Both the position numbers and the translations under genes were made by a program. Below the pieces are notes generated by a model. The model worked only from the letters and a program-made list of their open reading frames with translations, did no database searches and had not been told where the DNA came from. This document shows, in pieces, positions 24,560 to 32,990 of a DNA stretch of 64,000 bases (position 1 is its first letter; every line of letters starts with the position of its first letter). Source of the DNA: Microbacterium esteraromaticum (GTDB lineage: Bacteria > Actinomycetota > Actinomycetes > Actinomycetales > Microbacteriaceae); the NCBI RefSeq assembly GCF_014084045.1, contig NZ_CP043732.1:1488001-1552000 (forward strand), in the 5' to 3' direction.

Positions 24560-25945
24560 ATGAGCATCACGCGCCGCACCCTGCTCGTCGGCGCCGGAGC
24601 GGGCGCCGTCGGACTGCTGCTCGCCGCCTGCACGCCCGAGCCCCAGCCCGCACCGACGCGCACCAAGACCCCAGGGCCCAGGCCCACGGCTCCGTCGGCT
24701 GTGCCGGCGCCGGCCGGCTGGCTGCGCAGCACCTGGGCCACCGATCCCTACTCGTTCGGGTCGATCAGCTACCTGCCCGTCGGCGCCGACCCAGGTGAGC
24801 GCGAGCGGCTCGCCGAGCCGGTGCTCGACCGCGTGTTCTTCGCGGGCGAGGCCGTCGACACCGCGAATCCCGGCACCGTGATCGGCGCGGTCGACGCCGC
24901 GCGCCGCGCCGCGCTCGCCCTCATCGCCAGCGCCGGCGACACCGAGCGGATCGCCGTGGTCGGCGCGGGTGCCGCGGGCGTGATCGCCGCCCGGATGCTG
25001 GCGGATGCCGGCCACGACGTCACCGTGTTCGAGGCCCGCGAGCGGCTCGGCGGACGCATCCGCAGCGAGGTCGATGACGAGCAGTGGCCGATCCCGCCGC
25101 AGCTGGGCGCCTGGCTGCTCGGCGGCGACGAGCTCACCGCCCTCGGCGACCGGCTCGTCGACATCGGCGATCGCACATTGACGCTCGACGCGCCGACGGC
25201 GCGGACAGCCGACGGCGAGGCGCCGGCGGTCGACGGCACCGCCGTGGCCCAGGCCGTCCAGAGCGCCGAGTCGCAGGCATCCGACCTGCCCATCATCGAC
25301 GCCCTCATCGCGAGTGGCGCCGACCCCGAAGACCCGGCGCTCGCCGCATCCCTCGGCTGGATGGCGGCGATGACCGGCGCCGACCCGGCGCGAGCCTCGA
25401 GCTGGTACCCGCCCGCGTTCCCCGCCGACGCCGTGCACGGGGTGATCGGCGATCTGGACGCCTTCCTGAACGAGCACCTCGACGGGCTCGACGTCACCAC
25501 CGCGTCGCCCGTCGTGCGCATCGCCTACGACGACAGAGGCGTGAGCCTGCGCCTGGGCACAGGGGAGGCGCTCTCATACGACCGCGTGATCGTCACGGCG
25601 CCGCTCGGCGTGCTGCAGAAGCAGGGCATCGAGTTCGCCCCCGCCCTGCCGTTCTCGCACCGCGGTGCGATCTCGGCGCTGGCATCCGGTTTCGTCGAGA
25701 CGGTCTGGATGCGCTTCGACGAGGCGTTCTGGACGACCGAGGCGACGATCTGGCACGTCGTGGGAGGCGACGCGGTGATCCGCACCTGGCTCAATCTGCA
25801 GCCCTTCACCGGGGAGCCCGTTCTCGTCGGGCTCGTCGGCGGCCCGGAGGCCGAGCAGTTCGCCGATCTCAGCGAGCGCGACGCGACGATCGCCGCGCGC
25901 GCATCGCTTGTCTTCTTCGCAGAGCCGCCAGAGGACGAGGGCTGA
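24560..25945 (+). CDS. flavin amine oxidase-like lipoprotein with permuted domain order
   Basis: A 461-residue protein with an RR signal (TRRTLLVGAGAG) and lipobox LLAAC (Cys24), so probably exported and lipid-anchored. After a Pro/Thr linker comes WATDPYSFGSISYLPVG (59-75) and VFFAGEAV...GTVIGAVDAARRAA (92-117), the segment that normally ends a flavin amine oxidase. Only then comes the FAD-binding Rossmann start IAVVGAGAAG (131-140) and ERLGGRI. The protein stops near residue 461, just where that C-terminal segment would normally begin. This looks like a circular permutation. TAGTCT lies ten bases before ATG. Substrate unknown. Its end overlaps the convergent gene by 77 bases. Confidence 0.8.
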   Translation: MSITRRTLLVGAGAGAVGLLLAACTPEPQPAPTRTKTPGPRPTAPSAVPAPAGWLRSTWATDPYSFGSISYLPVGADPGERERLAEPVLDRVFFAGEAVDTANPGTVIGAVDAARRAALALIASAGDTERIAVVGAGAAGVIAARMLADAGHDVTVFEARERLGGRIRSEVDDEQWPIPPQLGAWLLGGDELTALGDRLVDIGDRTLTLDAPTARTADGEAPAVDGTAVAQAVQSAESQASDLPIIDALIASGADPEDPALAASLGWMAAMTGADPARASSWYPPAFPADAVHGVIGDLDAFLNEHLDGLDVTTASPVVRIAYDDRGVSLRLGTGEALSYDRVIVTAPLGVLQKQGIEFAPALPFSHRGAISALASGFVETVWMRFDEAFWTTEATIWHVVGGDAVIRTWLNLQPFTGEPVLVGLVGGPEAEQFADLSERDATIAARASLVFFAEPPEDEG

Positions 25946-26618
25946 TCTCACCCCACGGCGGAACGGTCGGGCGCACGCGGCTGAGCAGCACGAGGCCGGA
26001 GGCGACCGCCGCGAAGATCGACAGCGCGAGGGCACAGCTGAGCACCATCTCGCCCAGGCCAGACACCTGCCTCAGATCGAGGAAGTAGTACGGATACCAG
26101 CCGATCAGGCTGCCGCGCCAGATCGTGAACACACCCCACAGCAGCGGGTAGAGCAGCACGAACGGAACGACCCGCCACGACGCCGCGCGGCGCCCGGGGC
26201 CGAACACCCATGCGACGATCGTCCACGCGGGCAGCACGAAATGCAGCATGACGTCGGACCAGGGCACCGTGATCGGGATGCCCCTCTCGCCGGCCTGCCA
26301 GACGATGAGCCCGAAGGCGAGGCCCGCCGTGATCGTCCAGCTCAGCACGAGCGCCCGCGCGGTGGTCAGCCAGCCCGGATCCTCGTCGTGGCGCAGCGCG
26401 ATCACCCCTGCGACGACCGCAAGCGCGGCGAACGCCGTGTTCGACTGGATCGTCAAGTACGCGAAGAAGTTGGCGCCGGCGAGCGTCTGAGAGCCCATAC
26501 CCCACAGCATGCGGTGCACGAGCGCCGCGATGCACACGGCCGCGGTCAGCAGACGCGACCAGCCGAAGATCCTTCGCGTGAGCACTCGAGCGTCGTCCTC
26601 CCGGCGGTGCAGCGGCAT
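25869..26618 (-). CDS. Pr6Pr family membrane protein (FAR-17a/AIG1-like)
   Basis: A 249-residue protein with about six hydrophobic helices: LLTAAVCIAALVHRMLWG, FFAYLTIQSNTAFAALAVVA (about 52-71, the conserved YFTiQSN pattern), ALVLSWTITAGLAFGLIVWQ, HFVLPAWTIVAWVFGP, PFVLLYPLLWGVFTI and a last helix near 200-220. The WYPYYFLDL segment is also conserved. Relatives include eukaryotic androgen-induced AIG1 hydrolases; bacterial members have no known role. The very basic C-terminus overlaps the amine oxidase gene, so the true end may differ. The exact start is uncertain. Confidence 0.75.
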   Translation of the reverse strand: MPLHRREDDARVLTRRIFGWSRLLTAAVCIAALVHRMLWGMGSQTLAGANFFAYLTIQSNTAFAALAVVAGVIALRHDEDPGWLTTARALVLSWTITAGLAFGLIVWQAGERGIPITVPWSDVMLHFVLPAWTIVAWVFGPGRRAASWRVVPFVLLYPLLWGVFTIWRGSLIGWYPYYFLDLRQVSGLGEMVLSCALALSIFAAVASGLVLLSRVRPTVPPWGEISPRPLAALRRRQAMRARRSSRRAR

Positions 26619-26699
26619 CGGGAGCGGAGCCGCACCGCCATCTCGAGTCTATGCATGCGCGGCGCGGAGGCTCCCGAGCGCGCGACTAGAGTGACGCAG

Positions 26700-27089
26700 G
26701 TGAGCACCCCACCGCCTGCGAGCACCGTGCTGCGTCGAGCCGCGCTCGCCGCGACGGGTGGTGCCGTCGGCACCGCCGCGCGGCTGGGGCTCGGGATGCT
26801 GATCACCGGCGCCCCCTCAGCCGTGCTGACGGTCAACATCGTCGGCGCGCTGCTGCTGGGCGTCCTGACGGCTCGTCTTCCCTCCGGCGACCTGCGGATC
26901 CTGCTCGGCACCGGCCTGCTCGGCGGCTTCACCACCTACAGCGCCTTCGCGGTCGACGGCGTGGAGCTGTGGGAGGCGTCGCCGCTGCTCGCCGTCGGGT
27001 ACATCGCCGTGAGCCTCGCAGGAGGACTCCTCGCGGCGTGGCTGGGCCTGCGTCTCGGGGGCGCGCTGGGCCGCAGGAGCGCGTCGTGA
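26700..27089 (+). CDS. crcB: fluoride efflux channel, first CrcB/Fluc subunit
   Basis: A 129-residue, four-helix CrcB/Fluc protein that exports fluoride passively. Motifs: GGAVGTAARLGLGMLI (about 20-35), LTVNIVGALLLGVL (about 43-56, with the pore Asn) and GLLGGFTTYSAFAVD (about 74-88, the conserved TTYS/TTFS channel segment). GTG 26700 is seven bases after TAGAGT. The second subunit follows with a GTGA overlap; actinobacterial and Gram-positive channels commonly come as such unequal pairs, likely forming antiparallel heterodimers. No fluoride riboswitch was recognised upstream. Confidence 0.92.
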   Translation: MSTPPPASTVLRRAALAATGGAVGTAARLGLGMLITGAPSAVLTVNIVGALLLGVLTARLPSGDLRILLGTGLLGGFTTYSAFAVDGVELWEASPLLAVGYIAVSLAGGLLAAWLGLRLGGALGRRSAS

Positions 27090-27448
27090 GCCCTCTCGTG
27101 TTCCTGCTCGCCTCGGCGTGCGGCGGGCTCGGAGCGGCCACGCGATACCTGGTCGACATCGGCGTGGCGCGTCTGACCGGATCGCGATTCCCGTGGGGAG
27201 TGATGGTGATCAACATCACCGGCTCGCTGCTGCTGGGGGTGGTGATCGGGATGCTTCCCGGCGCGGCCCTCGTGGTGGGCGGGGGGTTCCTCGGCGGCTA
27301 CACGACCTTCAGCACGGCGATGATCGATGCGATCTCGCTGTGGCGCGACGGCGAGCAGCGGGCCGCCGTCTTCGACGTCGTCGGCATGCTGGTGCTCTCG
27401 CTCGCCGCGGCCGGCGCCGGTCTCGCACTCGGCGGCGCTCTGGGCTGA
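27086..27448 (+). CDS. crcB: fluoride efflux channel, second CrcB/Fluc subunit
   Basis: A 120-residue partner of the preceding gene, overlapping it by four bases. It has ACGGLGAATRYLVDIGVARL (about 11-30), VMVINITGSLLLGVV (about 39-53) and GGFLGGYTTFSTAMIDAISL (about 66-85), the TTFS pore motif. Four helices are predicted. The pair is probably assembled with opposite membrane orientations. Confidence 0.92.
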   Translation: MSPLVFLLASACGGLGAATRYLVDIGVARLTGSRFPWGVMVINITGSLLLGVVIGMLPGAALVVGGGFLGGYTTFSTAMIDAISLWRDGEQRAAVFDVVGMLVLSLAAAGAGLALGGALG

Positions 27449-27481
27449 GGGTCTGCCAGTCGGGGCACAGGTTCGCGGGAC

Positions 27482-27501
27482 CATAATGTACAGACGTACA
27501 T
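27482..27501. promoter_or_regulatory. TetR operator overlapping -10 box
   Basis: ATGTAC-AGAC-GTACAT (27486-27501) is a perfect six-base inverted repeat 21 bases before the TetR gene, and CATAAT (27482-27487), a good -10 box, overlaps its left edge. Binding here would repress the regulator and the RND gene behind it. Confidence 0.7.
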
Positions 27502-27521
27502 CTTCGATGCGGGGAGGGGCC

Positions 27522-28094
27522 ATGAGCGATTCGCCACGTCGCCGCCGCGACCCCGAGGCGCGCCGTCGCGAGATCATCGCGGCCGCCGCCGAGCTGATCG
27601 TCGAGGTGGGGGTCAATGCCGTCACGCACCGCCTCATCGCAGCCCGTGCCGGCGTGCCGCTCGGCGCCACCACCCAGTACTTCGCCACGCTCGACGACCT
27701 GCGCTCCGAGGCGCTGCACCACCTGGTCACCGGGGTCGACGCCCGCATCGACGGCATCCGCTCGGCGCTCGAGCAGCACGGCGCGACCCCCGCCGTGCTC
27801 ACCGACCTCCTCGTGCAGGGCCTCGCCGATGCCCGCGCGCTCGAGGCCGACCGCGCCGTCGTCACCGCCGCGGTCGACGATCCGCAGCTGCGCGCGCTCG
27901 CCCGCCGGTGGTCCGAGCGGATGGTCGGCTTCCTCGTGCCCGCGTACGGCATCGAGCGGGCCACCGCGGCATCCGTGTTCATCGACGGCGTGCTCTGGCA
28001 CGCCCGCATCCATGACGAGACCCTGAACGCCGGCCTGATCGAGGGTGCGCTCACGCGCATCCTCGGAACCGAATCCACGACCACGAGCGACTGA
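27522..28094 (+). CDS. TetR family transcriptional regulator
   Basis: A 190-residue repressor. The DNA-binding domain covers RRREIIAAAAELIVEVGVNA and VTHRLIAARAGVPLGATTQY, with FATLDDLRSEAL completing it (to about residue 60). The remainder is a helical ligand-binding and dimerisation domain. GGGGAGG lies before ATG 27522; a second in-frame ATG five codons upstream lacks such a site. The gene is 12 bases before the RND efflux permease, which it presumably controls through the operator upstream. Confidence 0.9.
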   Translation: MSDSPRRRRDPEARRREIIAAAAELIVEVGVNAVTHRLIAARAGVPLGATTQYFATLDDLRSEALHHLVTGVDARIDGIRSALEQHGATPAVLTDLLVQGLADARALEADRAVVTAAVDDPQLRALARRWSERMVGFLVPAYGIERATAASVFIDGVLWHARIHDETLNAGLIEGALTRILGTESTTTSD

Positions 28095-28106
28095 AAGAGC
28101 ACCCGC

Positions 28107-31100
28107 GTGTCGAACCTCGCCACCCTCAGCCTGCGCAACCGCGCACTCATCGCGCTGATCACCATCGTCTCCGCCGTCTTCGGCGGCCTGGCTCTCACCA
28201 ACCTCAAGCAGGAGCTGATCCCCTCGCTCGAGCTGCCGGCACTGGTCGTCATGACCACCTACCCCGGTGCCTCGCCCGAGGTCGTCGAGAACGACGTCTC
28301 GACGCCGATCGAGAACGCGATCCAGGGGGTGCCCGGGCTCGAGTCGAGCAGCGCGACGAGCACGACGAATGCCTCGATCGTGCAGGCGATGTTCGCCTAC
28401 GGCACCGACCTCGCCACCGCCGAGCAGAAGATGCAGCAGGCCATCAACCGCATCTCACAGCAGCTGCCGGAGGACGTCAGCCCGCAGGTGCTCAGCGTCT
28501 CGATCGACGACTTCCCCGTCATCCAGATCGCGGTCACCGGGTTCGGCGACTCCGAGACCGCGCAGCAGGATCTCGAGACGACCGTCATCCCCGATCTCGA
28601 GGACGTCGACGGCGTCAACGCCGCGCAGATCGTCGGCGGTGTCGGGCAGCGCATCACGATCACTCCCGACGCGGCGAAGCTCGCGGCGGCGCGGCAGACC
28701 CCCCAGGCGATCGGGCAGGCGCTTCAGCAGAACGGCGTGCTGCTTCCCGGCGGCGACATCACCGACGGCGATGAGACGCTCACCGTGCAGTCGGGCGCGA
28801 AGCTGTCCTCGGCCGATGATGTCGCGGCCCTGCCGCTCAGCGGGTCCGACGTCACGATCGGCGACGTCGCCGACGTCGAGCAGGTCGCAGACCCCGTCAC
28901 CTCCATCTCCCGTGTCGACGGAGAGGACGCCCTGTCGATCGCGGTCACGAAGCTGCCGGCGGCGAACACCGTCGAGGTCTCGCATGGCGTGCTGGCCGCG
29001 CTCGACGAGCTCAGCGAAGCCTTTCCCGATGCCGAGTTCACCGTGATCTTCGACCAGGCGCCGTACATCCAGCAGTCGATCGAGACGCTCGCGACCGAGG
29101 GCATGCTGGGGCTCGCGTTCGCCGTCATCGTGATCCTCGTGTTCCTGCTCTCGATCCGCTCGACGCTCGTCACGGCGATCTCCATCCCCACGAGCGTGCT
29201 GATCACGTTCATCGGGCTGCAGGCGTTCGGATACTCGCTCAACGTTCTGACGCTCGGTGCGCTCACCATCGCCATCGGACGCGTCGTCGACGACTCGATC
29301 GTCGTGATCGAGAACATCAAGAGGCACTACGTCGAGGGTGCCGACAAGGGCGACGCGATCCGCCTGGCCGTGCGCGAGGTGGCATCCGCCATCACCGCGT
29401 CGACGATCACCACCGTCGCGGTCTTCCTGCCGATCGTGTTCGTCGGCGACATGGTCGGAGAGCTGTTCCGTCCGTTCGCGATGACCGTCACGATCGCGAT
29501 GGTCGCCTCGCTGCTGGTGGCACTGACGATCGTGCCGGTGCTGGCGTACTGGTTCCTGCGGCCCGGCAAGCCGCTGGTCGCCGAGGACGGCTCGCGGATC
29601 GATCCCGAGCATCCGGATGCCCCGCCCACGCCCCTGCAGCGGATGTACCGGCCGATCCTCGGCTGGACGCTGAAGCACTCGGCCACGACGGTCGTGCTCG
29701 CCGTGGTCGTGCTCGCCGGAACCCTGGCCGCGGCGCCCCTGATGAAGATCAACTTCCTCAGCGACTCCGGGCAGAACACCATGACCGTCACCCAGGAGAT
29801 CGGCGAGACCGCCAGCCTGGAGGCGAAGTCCGAGGCTGCGAAGAAGGTCGAGAAGGCCCTCGACGGCGTCGACGGCATCACGCACGTGCAGGCCTCCATC
29901 GGATCGAGCGGCTCGGCGCTGCGCGACGCGTTCTCCGGCGGCGCCGGCATCACCTACTCCATCCAGACCAGCGACGACGCCGACCAGGAGCAGCTGCGCG
30001 CCGAGGTGCAGAAGAAGGTCGACGAGCTCGATGGCGCAGGAGAGATCACGGTCGCGGCCAGCTCGGGCGGCTTCGGATCGAGCGACATCGAGATCACCGT
30101 GACCGCGCCCAACGCCGATGACCTGCAGTCGGGCACCGACGCGCTCATGGACGAGCTCGACGGACGGGACGGCATCGGCCAGGTCACGAACAACCTCTCC
30201 GCCTCGCTGCCGTACATCGCCGTGGTCGTCGATCGCGAGGCCGCCGCGGCACGCGGGCTGTCGGAGATCGCGGTCGGGTCGATCGTGTCGAACACGATGC
30301 GCCCGCAGCAGATCGGCTCGGTCGAGGTCGACGACTCGGCGCTCACGGTGTACCTCGTCGACCCCGAGCCTCCGGCATCCGTCGACGCGCTGAAGGAGCT
30401 CACGATCCCGACGGCGACCGGGCCCGTGCCGCTGAAGGAGCTCGCAGTGGTCGAGCAGCGCGACGGCCCGACCTCGATCTCCACCGAGCAGGGACGCCGC
30501 ACGGCGACGATCACCGTGCCCCCTGCGTCCGACGATCTCGCCGTCGCCACCGCGTCGGTCGCGGCAGCCCTCGACGCGGTCGACCTGCCCGACGGTGCGC
30601 GCGCCGAGATCGGCGGCGTCGCAGAGCAGCAGACCGAGTCGTTCTCGCAGCTCGGGCTCGCGATGCTGGCCGCGATCCTCATCGTCTACGTGGTGATGGT
30701 CGCGACGTTCAAGTCGCTGCGCCAGCCCCTGCTGCTGCTCGTGTCGGTGCCGTTCGCGGCGACCGGCGCGATCCTGCTGCAGATCGTCACGGGTGTGCCG
30801 CTGGGCGTCGCCTCGCTGATCGGCGTGCTCATGCTGATCGGCATCGTTGTGACGAACGCCATCGTGCTCGTCGACCTGGTCAACCAGTACCGCGAGAAGG
30901 GGCTGTCGACGCCAGAAGCGGTGATGGCGGGCGGTGAGAAGCGTCTGCGCCCCATTCTCATGACGGCACTCGCGACGATCTTCGCGCTCACGCCGATGGC
31001 GCTGGGCATCACCGGGCACGGCGGCTTCATCTCGCAGCCGCTCGCGATCGTCGTCATCGGCGGCCTCGTGTCGTCGACCGTGCTGACGCTCATCGTGCTG

Positions 31101-31454
31101 CCCACGCTCTACAACCTCGTCGAGGGGCGAAGGAGCGTCGTGCGGCCAGACGCGCGGCTGGCGGGGGCGACGACGGACCCGCTGGCGGGGAGCCGGGTGA
31201 CGGCCAGGAAGGCCCGACGCCGGCTGGCACGGGTGCCGCCGCGGACGCTGCGGCGGCCGCGCCTGTCGCGGACATTTCGGATGCTCCTGCCGCACCGGCA
31301 CAGGCTGAGGCGGCGCCGACCTCGGCGGCTGCGCCCGGGGGAGCGGCGGCTGCGCCCGGGGGAGCGGGGACTGCGCACGCGACAGCGGAGACTCCGGCTC
31401 CGGCCACGGCGACCGTCGTCGTCCCCGCCGAACCGCGTGCGAACGATCCGATGA
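28107..31454 (+). CDS. RND efflux permease (AcrB/HAE1-like), C-terminus apparently frameshifted
   Basis: A 1,115-residue proton-driven exporter, stand-alone without a membrane-fusion partner, as is usual in actinobacteria. The first helix and ELPALVVMTTYPGASPEVVE (about 38-57) start the first porter domain; LGALTIAIGRVVDDSIVVIE (about 383-402) is helix 4 with the proton-relay Asp pair; VASLIGVLMLIGIVVTNAIV belongs to the second half. After LPTLYNLVEG the displayed frame becomes Arg-rich and ends at 31454. The -1 frame instead continues as a Gly/Ala/Pro-rich tail to a normal end at 31615, so one G seems to be missing in the G4 run near 31124. Co-transcribed with the TetR gene. Confidence 0.92.
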   Translation: MSNLATLSLRNRALIALITIVSAVFGGLALTNLKQELIPSLELPALVVMTTYPGASPEVVENDVSTPIENAIQGVPGLESSSATSTTNASIVQAMFAYGTDLATAEQKMQQAINRISQQLPEDVSPQVLSVSIDDFPVIQIAVTGFGDSETAQQDLETTVIPDLEDVDGVNAAQIVGGVGQRITITPDAAKLAAARQTPQAIGQALQQNGVLLPGGDITDGDETLTVQSGAKLSSADDVAALPLSGSDVTIGDVADVEQVADPVTSISRVDGEDALSIAVTKLPAANTVEVSHGVLAALDELSEAFPDAEFTVIFDQAPYIQQSIETLATEGMLGLAFAVIVILVFLLSIRSTLVTAISIPTSVLITFIGLQAFGYSLNVLTLGALTIAIGRVVDDSIVVIENIKRHYVEGADKGDAIRLAVREVASAITASTITTVAVFLPIVFVGDMVGELFRPFAMTVTIAMVASLLVALTIVPVLAYWFLRPGKPLVAEDGSRIDPEHPDAPPTPLQRMYRPILGWTLKHSATTVVLAVVVLAGTLAAAPLMKINFLSDSGQNTMTVTQEIGETASLEAKSEAAKKVEKALDGVDGITHVQASIGSSGSALRDAFSGGAGITYSIQTSDDADQEQLRAEVQKKVDELDGAGEITVAASSGGFGSSDIEITVTAPNADDLQSGTDALMDELDGRDGIGQVTNNLSASLPYIAVVVDREAAAARGLSEIAVGSIVSNTMRPQQIGSVEVDDSALTVYLVDPEPPASVDALKELTIPTATGPVPLKELAVVEQRDGPTSISTEQGRRTATITVPPASDDLAVATASVAAALDAVDLPDGARAEIGGVAEQQTESFSQLGLAMLAAILIVYVVMVATFKSLRQPLLLLVSVPFAATGAILLQIVTGVPLGVASLIGVLMLIGIVVTNAIVLVDLVNQYREKGLSTPEAVMAGGEKRLRPILMTALATIFALTPMALGITGHGGFISQPLAIVVIGGLVSSTVLTLIVLPTLYNLVEGRRSVVRPDARLAGATTDPLAGSRVTARKARRRLARVPPRTLRRPRLSRTFRMLLPHRHRLRRRRPRRLRPGERRLRPGERGLRTRQRRLRLRPRRPSSSPPNRVRTIR

Positions 31455-31615
31455 TGGCCGCCGCTGCTGCGGCGTCAGCGGCGGCGGCAGCCGCATCGGC
31501 CGCTGCGGCTGCGGCGTCCGTGTTCGCCACCGCGATCGCAGAGGGCGGCGAGCATCATCCGACGCGCCGTGAGCTGCGCTCGCGCGGTCTGCCGCCGGCG
31601 AATCAGGTCGACTGA
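31128..31615 (+). other. out-of-frame C-terminal tail of the RND permease
   Basis: In the frame one base off from the preceding gene the translation reads AKERRAARRAAGGGDDGPAG, then a Gly/Pro/Ala-rich linker, two Ala-rich runs (MMAAAAAASAAAAAASAAAA near 31452) and the end RRELRSRGLPPANQVD, stop at 31613. The charged, ordered ending resembles a real protein terminus, whereas the frame of 28107-31454 gives only Arg-rich sequence here. The full permease would then be about 1,169 residues. Confidence 0.65.
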
Positions 31616-31638
31616 GCACGCTCGACGCGCCCATCGAG

Positions 31639-31953
31639 ATGGGAAACGCTGGTGGGCAGTATCCGGTACGGGCGTTTTCCGTCTGGGAGGCTGCCGGCCG
31701 GATGGGAAACGCCGGTGCGCAGCATCCGGGACCGGCGTTTTCCGTCTGCGAGGCTGGCGGCCGGCTGGGAAACGCTGGTGGGCAGCGTCCGGTACCGGCG
31801 TTTTCGGTCTGCGAGGCTGGCGGCCGGGTGGGGAACGCGGGTGGGCAGCATCCGGGACCGGCGTTTTCCGTCTGCGAGGCTGGCGGCCGGATGGGAAACG
31901 CTGGTGGGCAGCATCCGGTACCGGCGTTTTCCGTCTGCAGGCTCAGCAGCCGG
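31639..31953. repeat. five 63-base tandem repeats containing hairpins
   Basis: Copies begin with TGGGAAACGC-like sequence at about 31639, 31702, 31765, 31828 and 31891, exactly 63 bases apart. Each contains GGGAAACGC and, about 20 bases on, GCGTTTTCC, forming an inverted repeat around a GCAGCATCCGGTACC-like loop, then CTGCGAGGCTGGCGGCCGG. The last copy's tail diverges. The block fills the gap between the convergent RND permease and aldose epimerase genes. Frames are open across it because 63 is a multiple of three, but nothing suggests translation. Confidence 0.92.
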
Positions 31954-31960
31954 GGCGGAG

Positions 31961-32878
31961 TCAGGAGAAGCGGATGCCCCACTCCAGCGTCCACGATTCG
32001 CCCTCGGCGAGCCGGCGCAGCCCGCGACCCGAGTTGAACGCCTCGGCCGGCGCGGTCATCGGCTCTATCGCCACCGCGAGCGGCTGGCCGGGGTACTTCA
32101 CGGTCGTGAACGCCTGCGTGTAGTCGAAGCCGGGGCCCTGCTGCAGCGTCACCGCCCGGCCATCCGGGGCGGTCAGCGTCGTGCGCACGAACCCGTCGGC
32201 GTCGCGGTGCAGGTTCGCATATCCCGTGTCGAGCTGCACGTCGCCGAGGCGACGGCCCTCGCGAAGGTCGGTTCCCATGGCGACGGGGCTCTCGCCGACG
32301 GGCAGCATCCGGTCGTCGGTCTCGAAGTAGGTCTCGGCCGGCAGACGAAGCACCAGCTCGCGCGCGTCGACGCCGCCGATCACGAAGAAGGGATGCGTGC
32401 CGAGCGCCACCGGAGCGGGGTCGACCGAGTGGTTCGTCAGGGTGTGCGTGACGTCGATCCCGGCATCCGTGAGCGCGTACGTGACCGAGGTCGCGACGAG
32501 GTACGGGTACCCGGTCTGCGGCACGACGGTCGCCGCGAGCGTGACCGACTCGTCGGTGTGCTCGGCGATCTCGTAGGCGGTGAAGCGCAGCAGCCCATGG
32601 CTGGCGTTGCGGAACTTCGGCTCCGTCACGGCGAGAGCGCGCTCGATGTCGCCGTCCTGCCAGACGCCGTCGCGGATGCGGTTCGGCCACGGTGCGAGCA
32701 CCACGCCCGAGCACGACGGCGTCGGCTGATCGGACGGGTACGGCGGAACGATCTCGACGCCGCCGACCGTCAGATGGCGCAGGGATGCGGCGACCTGTGC
32801 GATCTGCGCGGTCACGTCGCCGCGTCGAAGGTGGATCTGGACGCCGGTGGGGGAGTCGAACACGTCATCAAGGGGCAT
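31961..32878 (-). CDS. aldose 1-epimerase family protein
   Basis: A 305-residue galactose-mutarotase-like beta-sandwich protein, which interconverts alpha and beta anomers of sugars or hexose phosphates. Seen: VVLAPWPNRIRDGVW (about 52-66, the conserved substrate-binding NRI segment), HGLLRFTAYEI (about 86-96), VALGTHPFFVI (about 157-167, including the catalytic-type His) and LDTGYANLH. The C-terminal MTAPAEAFNSGRGLRRL supplies the last conserved segment. ATG 32878 has TACGAT six bases upstream. It stands alone next to repeats. Confidence 0.88.
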   Translation of the reverse strand: MPLDDVFDSPTGVQIHLRRGDVTAQIAQVAASLRHLTVGGVEIVPPYPSDQPTPSCSGVVLAPWPNRIRDGVWQDGDIERALAVTEPKFRNASHGLLRFTAYEIAEHTDESVTLAATVVPQTGYPYLVATSVTYALTDAGIDVTHTLTNHSVDPAPVALGTHPFFVIGGVDARELVLRLPAETYFETDDRMLPVGESPVAMGTDLREGRRLGDVQLDTGYANLHRDADGFVRTTLTAPDGRAVTLQQGPGFDYTQAFTTVKYPGQPLAVAIEPMTAPAEAFNSGRGLRRLAEGESWTLEWGIRFS

Positions 32879-32884
32879 GTCGCC

Positions 32885-32890
32885 ATCGTA
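32885..32890 (-). promoter_or_regulatory. -10 box TACGAT, leaderless pattern
   Basis: TACGAT on the minus strand ends six bases before the epimerase ATG at 32878, as upstream of the gene at 14540. Confidence 0.5.
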
Positions 32891-32990
32891 CGGCGGGCAC
32901 ACTCCCAGCAAAGCCCGGTATTCTGGAGGGAGTCGGCTTCGGGCACCCGCGTCATGCGGTTTCTTCCGAGCACTGCTCATTGTGAGCCCA

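Noticed and set aside
26619-26699. Fluoride riboswitch upstream of the crcB pair
   Set aside because: No conserved GGNGAUGG...CUGAUG-type core is visible, and the leaderless-type -10 box leaves no 5' leader.
31603-31914. Open frames through the 63-base repeats
   Set aside because: Openness follows from a unit length divisible by three. The translated repeats have no start signals, and the block lies between convergent gene ends.
28455-32714. A 1,419-residue antisense frame opposite the RND permease
   Set aside because: Arg/Asp/His-rich shadow of a conserved gene in GC-rich DNA; no homology or start signal.
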